A stretch of 64,000 nt of DNA from CAWFQB01 sp965277875 (lineage in GTDB: Bacteria; Armatimonadota; Chthonomonadetes; Chthonomonadales; Chthonomonadaceae): assembly GCA_965277875.1 (NCBI GenBank), contig CBDIDV010000002.1:3720001-3784000 (forward strand). Direction: 5' to 3'. Each line of letters opens with the position of its first letter. Position 1 is the stretch's first letter. The notes beneath the pieces were generated by a model. It was not told the DNA's origin and did no database searches. It worked only from the letters and a program-made list of their open reading frames with translations. A program made the position numbers and the translations under genes. This document shows positions 49,232-58,140 of the stretch, piece by piece.

Positions 49232-51577
49232 ATGAGCGGCAGCATTAACTTTTCCGGCCTGTCTTCGGGCATCGATACCGGTTCCATCATTGATCAGTTG
49301 ATCGCGGTGGGGCGGGAGCCGGAAAACAGCATCAAAATCCAGCAGCAGTATTTGCAGCAGCGGCAGACGGCGTACAACACGGTCAGTGCCAAGCTGCTGG
49401 GTTTGCAGGCGGCCGCGTTTCCCCTGGACGCGCTGCGCGCCTTCAACATTGTCAACGCGACAAGCAGCGCGCCCACGGTCGCTACGGTCAGCGCGCAGAC
49501 CGGGGCGCAGACCGGCACACACGCCATTAATGTTACCAGTCTGGCCCAGGCGCAGGTGATTTCCAGCGGCGTACAGTCTACGCAGACCGGGCCGCTGAAC
49601 CAGCACGGGCAGATCATCATCAACGGCAAGGCTATCAACTATCAGGACGCCGACAGCCTGCAAAGCATCGCGTCGAGCATCAACAGCGCACAGACCGGCG
49701 TGACGGCCTCCATCATCACGCCCACGACCGGCCAGTATTATCTTACGCTGGGCAGCAACAACAGCGGCGTACAGGGCAAAATCAGCGCAAGCGACGTGGG
49801 GAGCGGCACACTCCTGAGCGGCGGCCTGGGCATCTATGCCAACACAAGCAGTTTCGCGCATACGATAAGCGCAAACGTCGTCGGCTCGGCCCTGTTTGCG
49901 GACAGCGCCACAAGCATCGGCACATTGCAGGGGCAGACCGCGCCCGCCGTGGGCAATGTCAGCCTGACCATCGGCGGCACGACCACAAATGTCAGCATTG
50001 ACCTGAGCCAATCCCTGAGCCAGATCGCCCAGACTATCAACAACGCGAATGCGGGGGCGGCCACGGTCGCTACCGTGACCGACCCCATCACGAACACAAG
50101 CAAGCAGCAGCTGCAGCTTACCGGTGTCACAGCCTACACGGACAGCAATAACGTCCTCGCGAACCTGGGCGTGACGCAGAACAATTTGAACAGCGGGGCG
50201 GAACTCACGCAGGGCCTGGACGCCGCGTTTACCATCGACAACATTCAGGCCAGCCGCCCGACCAACTCGTTTACGGATGCCATTTCGGGCGTGACCATCA
50301 ACCTTGTGGCCGCAGGCACGACCAGCCTGAACGTCGCCAGCGACACTGCCAGCATCAAGGCCAACATCCAGGGCTTTGTCAAGGCGTACAACGACGTGCT
50401 GGATACCATTGACACCAACTCGCAGTACGACAGCGGTTCCGGCAAGACCGGGCCGCTGTTCGGAGACTCGCTCACGCAGAACATCTACAACGACCTGGTC
50501 TCGAACGCGAACGGCGTGGTGACGGGCCTGCCTTCCAATCTCAGCCTGCTGTCACAGATCGGCATTACGACCGACACCAGCGACCACCTGCAAATAGACG
50601 ATGCCGCCCTGTCTACGGCGCTGTCTACCAATCTGGCCGGCGTCGCCAAACTGTTCCAGTCGTCCGGCGTGTCCAGCGACCCCAACGTTCAGTTTGTTTC
50701 GGCCACGCAGGACACGGTTCCCAGCCCCTCGGCGGGTTACGCCGTACATGTATTCACGCCGGCAAGCCAGGCCGTGTACCAGAGCGCCAGCATCCAGTCG
50801 CAGCCGCTGACAGCGGACGAATCGCTTACCTTTGGCGGGCCGCTGTTCAATACGCTGGTCGGTTCGCCGCTGCAGGGCCGCAGCCTGCAATTGCGCGCCG
50901 GGGCCAGCGCCGCCGACATCGTCTCGCAGATCAATGGCGACCCCCTCATCGGGGCGCAGATTTCGGCCTCGCTCGCGCCCGCAAACGGGAGCGATCCCGG
51001 CGGACAGCTTCGGCTTATCAGCAAGCAGTACGGCAGCCTGGCGGATTTTGCGGTCGTGTCCAGCGCGAGTATCGGCACGGACACCAGCGGGGTCGGCACA
51101 CTGCTTCAGGAGCGGCACGGCGTGGACGTGGTCGGCACGATCAACGGCGAGACCTCAACGGGCGTAGGCCAGTTTCTCACCGGCGCGCAGATCGGCGGAA
51201 CGTATGGCACGAACGGGCAGGCGCTCGGCCTGCAGCTGCGCGTGGCCGCGACCACAGCGGGCGATTACGGCGCGACCACGTTTACAAGCGGCGTGGCCGA
51301 CATCATCAAGAACTACATCACGACCCAGACGGACGGATATACCGGCGCGCTGACCGAAGCGGTTGCCGGCCTGCAAACCAACATCGACGACTACCAGAGC
51401 AACATTGACGACATCGAAACCAGCCTGACGGCGGAACAGCAGACGCTCAAAGACCAGTTTACCGCGATGGAAGTGGCGGTCGCGCAGTTGAAATCCGCCA
51501 GCGCGGGCCTGGCGACGCTGGGCATCACTCCTGCGTCCACCACAAGCTCCAGCAGCAGCAGCTCGGCCAGCAAGTAG
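49232..51577 (+). CDS. fliD: Flagellar filament capping protein
   Basis: A 781-residue FliD. The N-terminus INFSGLSSGIDTGSIIDQLI is the family signature. A flagellin-IN-like stretch follows (GQIIINGKAINYQDADSLQS). FliD_C includes DAAFTIDNIQASRPTNSFTD, AISGVTINLVAAGTTSLNVA and FVKAYNDVLDTIDTNSQYDS. A C-terminal coiled coil (LQTNIDDYQSNIDDIETSLT) ends before a Ser-rich tail. It is longer than typical (450-500 residues) because of extra domains around 480-680. GGAG precedes the ATG at 49232. Confidence 0.94.
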   Translation: MSGSINFSGLSSGIDTGSIIDQLIAVGREPENSIKIQQQYLQQRQTAYNTVSAKLLGLQAAAFPLDALRAFNIVNATSSAPTVATVSAQTGAQTGTHAINVTSLAQAQVISSGVQSTQTGPLNQHGQIIINGKAINYQDADSLQSIASSINSAQTGVTASIITPTTGQYYLTLGSNNSGVQGKISASDVGSGTLLSGGLGIYANTSSFAHTISANVVGSALFADSATSIGTLQGQTAPAVGNVSLTIGGTTTNVSIDLSQSLSQIAQTINNANAGAATVATVTDPITNTSKQQLQLTGVTAYTDSNNVLANLGVTQNNLNSGAELTQGLDAAFTIDNIQASRPTNSFTDAISGVTINLVAAGTTSLNVASDTASIKANIQGFVKAYNDVLDTIDTNSQYDSGSGKTGPLFGDSLTQNIYNDLVSNANGVVTGLPSNLSLLSQIGITTDTSDHLQIDDAALSTALSTNLAGVAKLFQSSGVSSDPNVQFVSATQDTVPSPSAGYAVHVFTPASQAVYQSASIQSQPLTADESLTFGGPLFNTLVGSPLQGRSLQLRAGASAADIVSQINGDPLIGAQISASLAPANGSDPGGQLRLISKQYGSLADFAVVSSASIGTDTSGVGTLLQERHGVDVVGTINGETSTGVGQFLTGAQIGGTYGTNGQALGLQLRVAATTAGDYGATTFTSGVADIIKNYITTQTDGYTGALTEAVAGLQTNIDDYQSNIDDIETSLTAEQQTLKDQFTAMEVAVAQLKSASAGLATLGITPASTTSSSSSSSASK

Positions 51578-51665
51578 ATTATGTAATATTCGTAACGTCC
51601 ATAACATTCGTAACACCCGTTACGTCAGTAACCTCCGGTCACGCCAGCAATAAAGGAAATCACTT

Positions 51666-52220
51666 ATGGCTCTTGCCGACAGCTACGCGCGGCACGCGCA
51701 CTCTCCAGTTCCCGCCCCGATTTCGGGCGGCACGTCTTCGGGGATCGGCCTGTCCCCGCCCGCGCGCCCGCAAAACCGCGCGCAGAACACGGCCATGCAG
51801 TACCAGCGGGCGCAGATAGAGACCGCGTCGCCCACGCGCCTTATCATCATGCTTCACGAGGGGGCGATCCGCTTCTGCCAGACCGCCCTGGATGCCATGA
51901 CGCGCAAAGACCTGAACGCACAGCATGTCAATCTGCTCAAAGCGCAGCGCATCATCGCGCATCTGCTCGCGTCCTTGAACCACGAAAAGGGCGGCGAGGT
52001 GGCGAAAAGCCTGGCTGGCCTGTACCCTTCGCTGCACGACGGACTGGTGAACGCGAACCGCTACGATCAGCCCGCCGCCGTGCGCGAAGTGCAGGCCACG
52101 CTGCGCGCCCTGTGCGAGTCCTGGATGGAAGTGGAACGACTGGTGAGCGGGGCGGAAGAAAATCAAGAGCAAAGTGGAGCGGGATCGTCCGCTTCGCGTC
52201 TGGGGAACCGCAATGCCTGA
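51666..52220 (+). CDS. fliS: Flagellin export chaperone
   Basis: A 184-residue FliS. After a Pro/Ser/Ala-rich head of about 40 residues come YQRAQIETASPTRLIIMLHE, GAIRFCQTALDAM, INLLKAQR-like NLLKAQRIIAHLLASLNHEK and a last helix ALCESWMEVERLV, the four-helix FliS pattern. It binds the flagellin C-terminal region and prevents premature assembly. It follows fliD by 88 bp. The next gene begins eight bases before its stop. Confidence 0.9.
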   Translation: MALADSYARHAHSPVPAPISGGTSSGIGLSPPARPQNRAQNTAMQYQRAQIETASPTRLIIMLHEGAIRFCQTALDAMTRKDLNAQHVNLLKAQRIIAHLLASLNHEKGGEVAKSLAGLYPSLHDGLVNANRYDQPAAVREVQATLRALCESWMEVERLVSGAEENQEQSGAGSSASRLGNRNA

Positions 52221-52719
52221 CACCGCTGTAACCAAGCCAATCGTTACCGGGAAAGACCAGAGTGCGGGGGAGCATGGAAGCCAGACTTTTCCGAGAAGCG
52301 ACGGCAAAACACCCGACGAAAGTCTGCGCGCAATGCCGAGCGCAATTTTAGACGAAGCATCCCTGCTGCGCCCGCTAAGGCGGATGCGCCAACTGGCCTT
52401 AGAAATACAGGAGGCCGTGGCGCGCGGCGACATGGAGATCATGAGCAAAGCCGCCGCCCTGCTCGCGCCCTCCCTGGCGCAATGGGCGCAGGCGCGTCCG
52501 GGCGTGGCCCCGGATAACGCGGTCATGCTCCGGCTCACGCACGAAACGCAGCAGACGCTGGCCGACTGCGAGCAGGCCGTGTCACTGGCGATGCTGCCCG
52601 TTCAGGCCCGCTATAACAAGACGCGGCAGCACCAAAGTCGTGTCCGGCAGATGCGCGTCCAGCGGCAGGCGCAGACCAAAAACCTGCGCCCCAGCCGCCT
52701 GCTGGATGCGAGGCGCTGA
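52213..52719 (+). CDS. FliT/FlgN-like small flagellar protein (putative)
   Basis: A 168-residue mostly helical protein. After a polar 60-residue head it has LRPLRRMRQLALEIQEAVAR, LLAPSLAQWAQARPG and LRLTHETQQTLADCEQAVSL. The C-terminus is rich in Arg/Gln (HQSRVRQMRVQRQAQTK). Size, helicity and position overlapping the end of fliS suggest an export chaperone such as FliT or FlgN, but I see no diagnostic motif. The ATG at 52213 lies inside fliS, so translation is coupled. Confidence 0.55.
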   Translation: MPDTAVTKPIVTGKDQSAGEHGSQTFPRSDGKTPDESLRAMPSAILDEASLLRPLRRMRQLALEIQEAVARGDMEIMSKAAALLAPSLAQWAQARPGVAPDNAVMLRLTHETQQTLADCEQAVSLAMLPVQARYNKTRQHQSRVRQMRVQRQAQTKNLRPSRLLDARR

Positions 52720-52786
52720 CACACGCGCCGGACGGAGCGGATTTCGTCCCGTCCGGCTGCTTCACTTGCGGCGCAAACATGGCATA

Positions 52787-53863
52787 ATGAATGCCATGAT
52801 AGGACAGCATTCACCTTTGACATGGCAGCAGTCGCTCGCGCTTTTCGTGGCGTCCATGCTGGCCGGGGGCGTAAACTCCGTGGCGGGCGGCGGCACATTG
52901 CTGACGTTTCCCGCCCTTATCGCGATGGGGCAGACCGCGCTCATTGCGAACGCGACGAGTACGGTGGCCCTGTGGCCCGGTCAGTTAAGCAGTCTGTGGG
53001 GCTACCGCAAAGAGATCGGGCAGACGCGGGCCGTGATCGTGCCGCTGAGCGTCCTGGGAACGCTGGGCGGGGTGGTCGGGGCGTGGCTGCTGCTGATAAC
53101 GCCCGCGTCTACCTTCGACAAACTGGTTCCCTTCCTCGTGCTGCTGGCGACCGCGCTGTTTATGGCGCAGGAGCCGCTGGCCCGCCGCAACCGCGCCCGA
53201 CTGGCAAAACCGGCAACGGTGTCTCAGGCGGGCAGCGCCCAAACCGCTGATGCCGAAGCGCGGCAGACAGTGCCGCCCGAAAACTGCGACGCGTCTTCCG
53301 CCTCCGTCCCTGCCCCCTCCATTTCCCCATCTTCCGTCATTTCGACCGACGCGCCGACTGCCGACACAAAGGCCCCGGATGCTTTTCGGCGTCCTACGAT
53401 TGCCATTGGCCTGCTCGCGTTCGGCATCGCCATCTACGGCGGCTACTTCGGCGCGGGGATCGGCATTCTGACTCTGGCCGCGCTCGGCTTTCTCGGCTTT
53501 ACCAACATCCACCAGATGAACGGCGTTAAGAACATCTTTACGCTGTGCATCAACGGCATCGCGGCAAGCATCTTCGTGTTCAAGGGACTGGTGGACTGGC
53601 GCGTCGCGGCCCTGATGGCAGGCGGCGCGATCTTCGGCGGCTACGCGGGCGCGGGCGTGGCGCGGCGCATCGGGCAGCAGAATGTGCGGCGCGTCATCAT
53701 CGGCCTGGGATTCGTGCTGACGCTTTCCCTGCTGTTTAGGGCGCACCGTCCCCCGACAGGCGCGAACCACGCTTCCAATACCAATTCTGCTGACGCTCCT
53801 GCGGCGGCTCCTATCGTCGCTCCTGTCCGCCCCGCATTGTCTCCCGGCAAATCCTCTTCGTAG
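52787..53863 (+). CDS. TauE/SafE-family membrane exporter
   Basis: A 358-residue membrane protein. The first half has ASMLAGGVNSVAGGGTLLTF, LIANATSTVALWPGQLSSLW and VIVPLSVLGTLGGVVGAWLL. The second half has YGGYFGAGIGILTLAALGFL and MNGVKNIFTLCINGIAASIF. This is the duplicated TauE/SafE layout of seven to nine helices, used for export of sulfite, sulfoacetate or other small anions. Between the halves is a roughly 70-residue Ser/Pro/Ala/Thr linker, longer than usual. A Pro/Ala-rich tail ends the protein. The start at 52787 is the first ATG consistent with the family; 52796 is possible. Confidence 0.88.
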   Translation: MNAMIGQHSPLTWQQSLALFVASMLAGGVNSVAGGGTLLTFPALIAMGQTALIANATSTVALWPGQLSSLWGYRKEIGQTRAVIVPLSVLGTLGGVVGAWLLLITPASTFDKLVPFLVLLATALFMAQEPLARRNRARLAKPATVSQAGSAQTADAEARQTVPPENCDASSASVPAPSISPSSVISTDAPTADTKAPDAFRRPTIAIGLLAFGIAIYGGYFGAGIGILTLAALGFLGFTNIHQMNGVKNIFTLCINGIAASIFVFKGLVDWRVAALMAGGAIFGGYAGAGVARRIGQQNVRRVIIGLGFVLTLSLLFRAHRPPTGANHASNTNSADAPAAAPIVAPVRPALSPGKSSS

Positions 53864-54085
53864 CACCACCTGTAAAATATACCGAATAATATCTGGAAAA
53901 TACCTGGAAAATACTTGGAAGTGGTATTGCAATGCACATCCGTGTTTGGTATAATGCAGAACGCAAATTGTTATTGGACATGGATATATCGTTTCGCGCA
54001 TTTGGTGTGGCCGCGCGTATGATTTCGCTGTCCTTTGACTGCTATACGCGTTATGGAATATGCTGTTGCCCCAGGAGAAGTTTCC

Positions 54086-55438
54086 ATGCCTGCCGATTCC
54101 CTTCCCGCTTCCACGCCGCAGGAAGCTGCGCCCTCAACTTCCACGCCGCAGATCCTCGCCTCCGATCTTCAGGTGGCGCACGTCCTTTTTATGGACATGA
54201 TCGGCTATTCCCGCCTTCAGATTGATTTGCAAAGGTCGCTTATCGGCGAGCTTCAGGCGATTGTCTGCGCCACGCAGGAGTACACGCGGGCCAATGCACA
54301 GTCCGCGCTGATCTGTCGGCCCACGGGCGACGGCATGGCCCTGGTCTTCCTCAACGACATGCTGGCCCCCCTGCGCTGCGCCATCGAAATCGCGACCATA
54401 CTGCGCGCCCGCCCGCGCATCAAAATCCGTATGGGCGTTCACAGCGGGCCAGTGTATATCGTCCACGACATCAATGGCAGCCGGGATGTGCATGGCGACG
54501 GCATCATCATGGCGCAGCGCGTGATGGATTGCGGCGACGACGGCCATATTCTGCTTTCCGGCGAACTGGCCGCCATGATCGGCAAAGTGAAGCCCTGGTC
54601 GCTGTACCTGACCGACGTGGGCGAGTGCGGCATCAAGCACGGCCAGACCATTCCGCTGTTCAGCCTGGCGTCGCGAGAGGTGGGGAAAGAGTTTGGAAAC
54701 CCGCGCGCTCCCCGCAAGGTAATGACGCATCGCACCTCAGCCCCGCCCCTGGTTCATCTCACGCCCGCGCGTCCCGTCGAACCGGAGACCGGACAGCGCG
54801 CGCTGATTTATCTCACGCTGTTCCTGATGCTGTTCGGCACGGCGGGGGCGGCGGGCTGGGCGGTTTCCCCCGGCTTCCGCACACTTTGCCGCACAGCCTT
54901 TGCGTTGCCCGCCGCTTCTCCTGCCGTGAAAGCGGCAGGCCAGGACGCGGAGAACACGGGCGTCAGGGATCTGACGCTCGGCGCGCAAAGCGATGTTGCC
55001 ATAACACCGGGGGCCGAAGGGCCAAGTCGCCCGCAGGATTCAAAAAGCGCGCCGAAATCGCTGCCCCGACGTACAAGCGACAAGGGAAACAAGGGGAAAC
55101 ATATCCCCGCGCAGGCGCTTCCTGCGCCTGACCCCATGCTGCCTCTTCAGCCCGCCACCGTAACCGGCGACGAGGAGAACGTGTGGCACTCTTTCAAGAC
55201 CATCGCCCATGTGCCGAAAGACGGACACGGCGAACGCATTTTGCATGTCACGTATAAATTCAAAGATCAAGTGAAAGAATTCGAGTCGGAAGCGCTCGGC
55301 GAGGAGGGCCAACTCGAACTCGCCTGCGAGTTTCAGGGCGCGACTCTCACGGTACGCATCGAATACGGCAGCGGCGCGGTGTATCAGCAGGACTTCGCCA
55401 CTGCCCCGGACAGCATCGAACTGGAAGCGAAACCCTGA
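54086..55438 (+). CDS. Class III nucleotide cyclase homologue, probably degenerate
   Basis: A 450-residue protein. The cyclase domain comes first (about 25-200): VAHVLFMDMIGYSRLQ with a metal-binding Asp, PTGDGMALVF with the second Asp, IRMGVHSGPVY, and HGDGIIMAQRVMDCGDDGHI. In active enzymes the last block is GDxxNxAxR; here the transition-state Asn is replaced by Ile while Arg remains, so catalysis is doubtful. A membrane helix (LIYLTLFLMLFGTAGAAGWA) near residue 260 and a linker lead to a C-terminal beta-rich domain (ILHVTYKFKDQVKEFESEAL). The ATG at 54086 has AGGAG 8 nt upstream; 54035 is a longer option. Confidence 0.82.
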   Translation: MPADSLPASTPQEAAPSTSTPQILASDLQVAHVLFMDMIGYSRLQIDLQRSLIGELQAIVCATQEYTRANAQSALICRPTGDGMALVFLNDMLAPLRCAIEIATILRARPRIKIRMGVHSGPVYIVHDINGSRDVHGDGIIMAQRVMDCGDDGHILLSGELAAMIGKVKPWSLYLTDVGECGIKHGQTIPLFSLASREVGKEFGNPRAPRKVMTHRTSAPPLVHLTPARPVEPETGQRALIYLTLFLMLFGTAGAAGWAVSPGFRTLCRTAFALPAASPAVKAAGQDAENTGVRDLTLGAQSDVAITPGAEGPSRPQDSKSAPKSLPRRTSDKGNKGKHIPAQALPAPDPMLPLQPATVTGDEENVWHSFKTIAHVPKDGHGERILHVTYKFKDQVKEFESEALGEEGQLELACEFQGATLTVRIEYGSGAVYQQDFATAPDSIELEAKP

Positions 55439-55495
55439 CCTGCCGACCCGATTATTTCCCACGCGACGGCGGCGTCAAGCCGCAGGAATACCGCC

Positions 55496-55530
55496 ATGCG
55501 CCCCTGAAATCACTGGTTTCAGGGGCGCAT
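55496..55530 (+). terminator. Terminator after cyclase homologue
   Basis: A perfect 14-bp stem ATGCGCCCCTGAAA/TTTCAGGGGCGCAT with a 7-nt loop, followed by GATTTGTTC. Confidence 0.8.
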
Positions 55531-55678
55531 GATTTGTTCGATTTGCGATTATTCGCGCCGCAGCGCGGAGCCGCCCTGCAACCGTCCGCAGGCGAAACGC
55601 GTAGTAGAGGAGGACATCAATCACTCCCTGAAGAAACACGCAAAGAAAACAGCAGGGCAATAGAAGGGAAACATCAAC

Positions 55679-56014
55679 ATGAAAACAGCATCCGGTTTAG
55701 AATACGAGGACATCACCGAAGGCACGGGCGCGGAGCCGAAGACGGGGCAGACCGCCATTGTCCACTATGTCGGCACACTGACGAACGGCACAAAATTCGA
55801 CAGCAGCCGCGACCGGGGCCAGCCGTTCGAGTTCAAATTGGGACTGGGCCAGGTCATCAAGGGCTGGGACGAGGGCGTGGCGACCATGAAGGCCGGCGGC
55901 GTCCGCAAAATGACCATTCCGCCCGAACTCGGCTACGGGGCCAGAGGTGCGGGCGGCGTGATCCCCCCGAACGCCACGCTCGTGTTTGAGGTGGAACTGA
56001 TTGGCGTCAAGTAG
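55679..56014 (+). CDS. FKBP-type peptidyl-prolyl cis-trans isomerase
   Basis: A 111-residue single-domain FKBP. It has VHYVGTLTNGTKFDSSRDRG, PFEFKLGLGQVIKGWDEGVA, MKAGGVRKMTIPPELGYGAR and IPPNATLVFEVELI. All of the usual active-site residues (Tyr, Phe, Asp, Trp, Tyr, Phe) are in place. There is no signal peptide, so it is cytoplasmic, and it catalyses Xaa-Pro isomerisation in folding. AGAAGGG precedes the ATG. A DUF427 gene follows after 35 bp. Confidence 0.95.
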   Translation: MKTASGLEYEDITEGTGAEPKTGQTAIVHYVGTLTNGTKFDSSRDRGQPFEFKLGLGQVIKGWDEGVATMKAGGVRKMTIPPELGYGARGAGGVIPPNATLVFEVELIGVK

Positions 56015-56049
56015 ACGCGCCCAATTTGCGCTAGACGAGAAAGCAGACC

Positions 56050-56544
56050 ATGAATCGCACACGTATCGCGCCGGGGCCGGGGCAGGAATCCGTCTGGGAC
56101 TATCCGCGCCCGCCCCGGCTGGAGGACAGCGCCCGACACATTCAGATCGTGTTCGGCGGGGTGGAGATCGCCAATACGCAGCGCGCCAAACGGGTGCTGG
56201 AAACCAGTCATCCGCCCGTCTACTACATTCCCCGCGACGACATACGCGCGGAATACCTGACCCCATCGGCGGGTTCCTCGTTCTGCGAGTTCAAGGGCCG
56301 GGCGGGCTACGTCACCCTGACAGTGGGCGCAAAGCGCGTCGAGAACGCGGGCTGGTATTACGCCGATCCGTCCCCCGCCTTTTTGGGTCTAAAAGACTAC
56401 GTCGCCTTTTATCCGAGCAAAATGGACGCCTGCATCGTGGACGGCGAGACCGTCACGGCGCAGGCGGGCGACTTTTACGGCGGCTGGATTACCCAGGACA
56501 TCGTCGGCCCCTTCAAAGGCGAGCCGGGAACCTGGGGCTGGTAG
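56050..56544 (+). CDS. DUF427 domain protein
   Basis: A 164-residue protein of the DUF427 family. It has WDYPRPPRLEDSARHIQIVF, VLETSHPPVYYIPRDDIRAE, FCEFKGRAGYVTLTV, NAGWYYADPSPAFLGLKDYV and FYPSKMDACIVDGE. The beta-tent-like fold is widespread but its biochemical role is not established. It is co-directional with the FKBP gene, probably one transcript. Confidence 0.92.
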   Translation: MNRTRIAPGPGQESVWDYPRPPRLEDSARHIQIVFGGVEIANTQRAKRVLETSHPPVYYIPRDDIRAEYLTPSAGSSFCEFKGRAGYVTLTVGAKRVENAGWYYADPSPAFLGLKDYVAFYPSKMDACIVDGETVTAQAGDFYGGWITQDIVGPFKGEPGTWGW

Positions 56545-56549
56545 CCGGC

Positions 56550-56780
56550 ATGAACAATGGCGGAACCGCCCCCGCAGAACACACAAAGATTGTGCGCCGC
56601 ATCAGCAGACCGGCAGCCCTCTCGTTGCGCCTGCTGATGCTGGCATTTCCCTTGGCCGGTTTTCTTTTAGACCCGCAGAGGTTCCCAATGCTTCGTGGCG
56701 TCGGCCTCTCGCTATCATGGCCCCTGCTTCTATATACCTTCATGGAGACGCGAGACCGTTTGCGGGGTTGCAGCCGCTGA
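56550..56780 (+). CDS. Possible small membrane protein
   Basis: A 76-residue ORF starting five bases after the DUF427 stop. It has two hydrophobic stretches (LSLRLLMLAFPLAGFLL and GVGLSLSWPLLLYTF). There is no good ribosome site, and its last 51 bases overlap the read-through end of the minus-strand rhodanese gene. It may be spurious. Confidence 0.3.
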   Translation: MNNGGTAPAEHTKIVRRISRPAALSLRLLMLAFPLAGFLLDPQRFPMLRGVGLSLSWPLLLYTFMETRDRLRGCSR

Positions 56781-57626
56781 AACTGTCCGAATGGGAGTGA
56801 GCGGCAGGCCCGCGTTCTTCCAGGCGTCGTAGCCGCCCGTCAGGGCGCGGGCCTTATAGCCTTTGGATTGCAGGAAAAGCGCCACACGGGCGCTTGTGGC
56901 CTCGTCCGGTCAAGCGCAGTACACGACGATGTCACGGTCGGGATTTAGTTCGCTCCAGCGCGTTTGTATGTCGTTGGGCGCGATGTGGATGGCATCGGGC
57001 AGGACGCGGTTGTCGGGCGCGACCTGTTCGGCCCGTCGCACATCCAGGAGCAGGGGCGGCGTTTGTGTCTTTAACTGCCGCCCTAGCTGCGCGATGCTGA
57101 CGCGATCCTCGCGCTGCGCGAGCGAAAACGGCGCGACGGGCGCATCTATTTTCAGCGACGGCACATAGCACTCGTGGCACGATGGCAGCATCCGCTCGTA
57201 ATCTTGAAACAGCACGGAGTTTTCTATCTGCCGCGCCTCGTGGACAAGCGGGCCGATCTTGTTCCACACGGCAATCGCAAACCCGCCCATCGTGGCGAGT
57301 ATCTCCTTGTCGTCCACGAGTCCGAGCTTGATGAGCGTGCCGACCCGATCATAAAACGCGCCCACCCGATGAAACGCCAGCTCGCCCGTATCGGCGCGAT
57401 GCGCGGCCACGAACCCCTCCCACGTCGTTTCGTCCAGCCGGTGCATGATCCATAGCTGCGCCTCCATAAACTCTTTGCTCTGCCACAGCGTGAACAGTTG
57501 GTTGGTGACGGTCACATAGCGGTCTTTGTCCAGACCCTTCAACTCGGCCCGCACATACAGCACGGTCACAAGGTACGCGAACATCGAAATTATCGTTGCT
57601 ACCGCCGTCAATATCGTCCAGAACAT
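56730..57626 (-). CDS. Membrane-anchored rhodanese-domain protein with in-frame TGA (candidate selenoprotein)
   Basis: With the TGA at 56912-56910 read through, the product is 298 residues. An N-terminal helix (FWTILTAVATIISMFAYLVT) leads to a helical DUF4760-like region with QLFTLWQSKEFMEAQLWIMH. The rhodanese domain runs from about residue 195: LLLDVRRAEQ, AIHIAPNDIQ, then DIVVYCA-TGA-PDEATSARVAL and ARALTGGYDAWKNAGLP. Relatives read YCACPxEATSARVA, so TGA replaces the second Cys of the CxC motif at position 239, and the frame stays open and conserved for 59 more codons. A hairpin (56877-56895) sits where a bacterial SECIS would. Either Sec is inserted (CAU motif) or a nonsense mutation truncates the protein at residue 238. 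No sel genes lie in the window. Confidence 0.65.
56877..56895 (-). promoter_or_regulatory. Candidate bacterial SECIS hairpin
   Basis: On the minus strand a perfect 7-bp stem AAGCGCC/GGCGCTT has the 5-nt loop CGTGT. The loop begins 21 nt after the TGA and has G at its second position. Bacterial SECIS elements have a short apical loop, 16-37 nt from UGA, with a G in the first two positions. High GC raises the chance of random hairpins. Confidence 0.4.
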
Positions 57627-57737
57627 AGAATAGCCTCAATCGCAGAATACAGAGTTATGGCCTGATTGTACCCGGCAAAACAAGGGTGAAGGCATGGTAC
57701 AAAAGCATGGTATAATGAAAACGGCTTTCGGAGGAAG

Positions 57738-57767
57738 CCCCGCCGCAGCTTGCATACTGCGGCGAGG
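57738..57767 (-). terminator. Hairpin after the 34-residue gene
   Basis: CCTCGCCGCAG/CTGCGGCGGGG (minus strand), 10 of 11 pairs, 8-nt loop, 12 nt past the stop codon of the small gene. Confidence 0.6.
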
Positions 57768-57779
57768 TCTTCGATCTAC

Positions 57780-57884
57780 CTACTGCTTATCGCGTTTGGC
57801 AAGCAGCTGGCGGAGGGCGATGCAGTAATACACGAAGCCCATCGTGTAGCACAGAAAGCCCGCCAGATGGAAGTAGAATTCCAT
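57780..57884 (-). CDS. 34-residue single-helix membrane protein
   Basis: This is a small gene. It starts MEFYFHLAGFLCYTMGF and ends RQLLAKRDKQ: one aromatic-rich membrane helix with a basic tail, so the C-terminus is probably cytoplasmic. The strongest ribosome site in the area, AGGAGG, lies 9 nt upstream of the ATG, and a hairpin terminator follows the stop, so it is likely real. Size and shape recall accessory subunits of membrane complexes such as CydX or CcoQ-type peptides, but there is no sequence match I can name. Confidence 0.65.
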   Translation of the reverse strand: MEFYFHLAGFLCYTMGFVYYCIALRQLLAKRDKQ

Positions 57885-58140
57885 CTTCCTATCCTCCTCA
57901 TGGGGCGCAGTTGACGAGTGCGCGCGGGTTGCCGCCCGCGCGCACAGCCCTTTTCGACAGCCGCCCCGTTCCTGCCGTTAGGGCAGGCGCTGCCATTTGA
58001 CTGCCAGCCTAATTAGCATACCCGATTGTTTGTTTGCTGACCGCGCGGGAAATATTTTACTCAGACGCCAGAATAGATTTTGGCGTCTCGTTGCATTTTG
58101 GAATGGGCAAAAAGAGCAGGGACATGACAGGAGGTATGTA

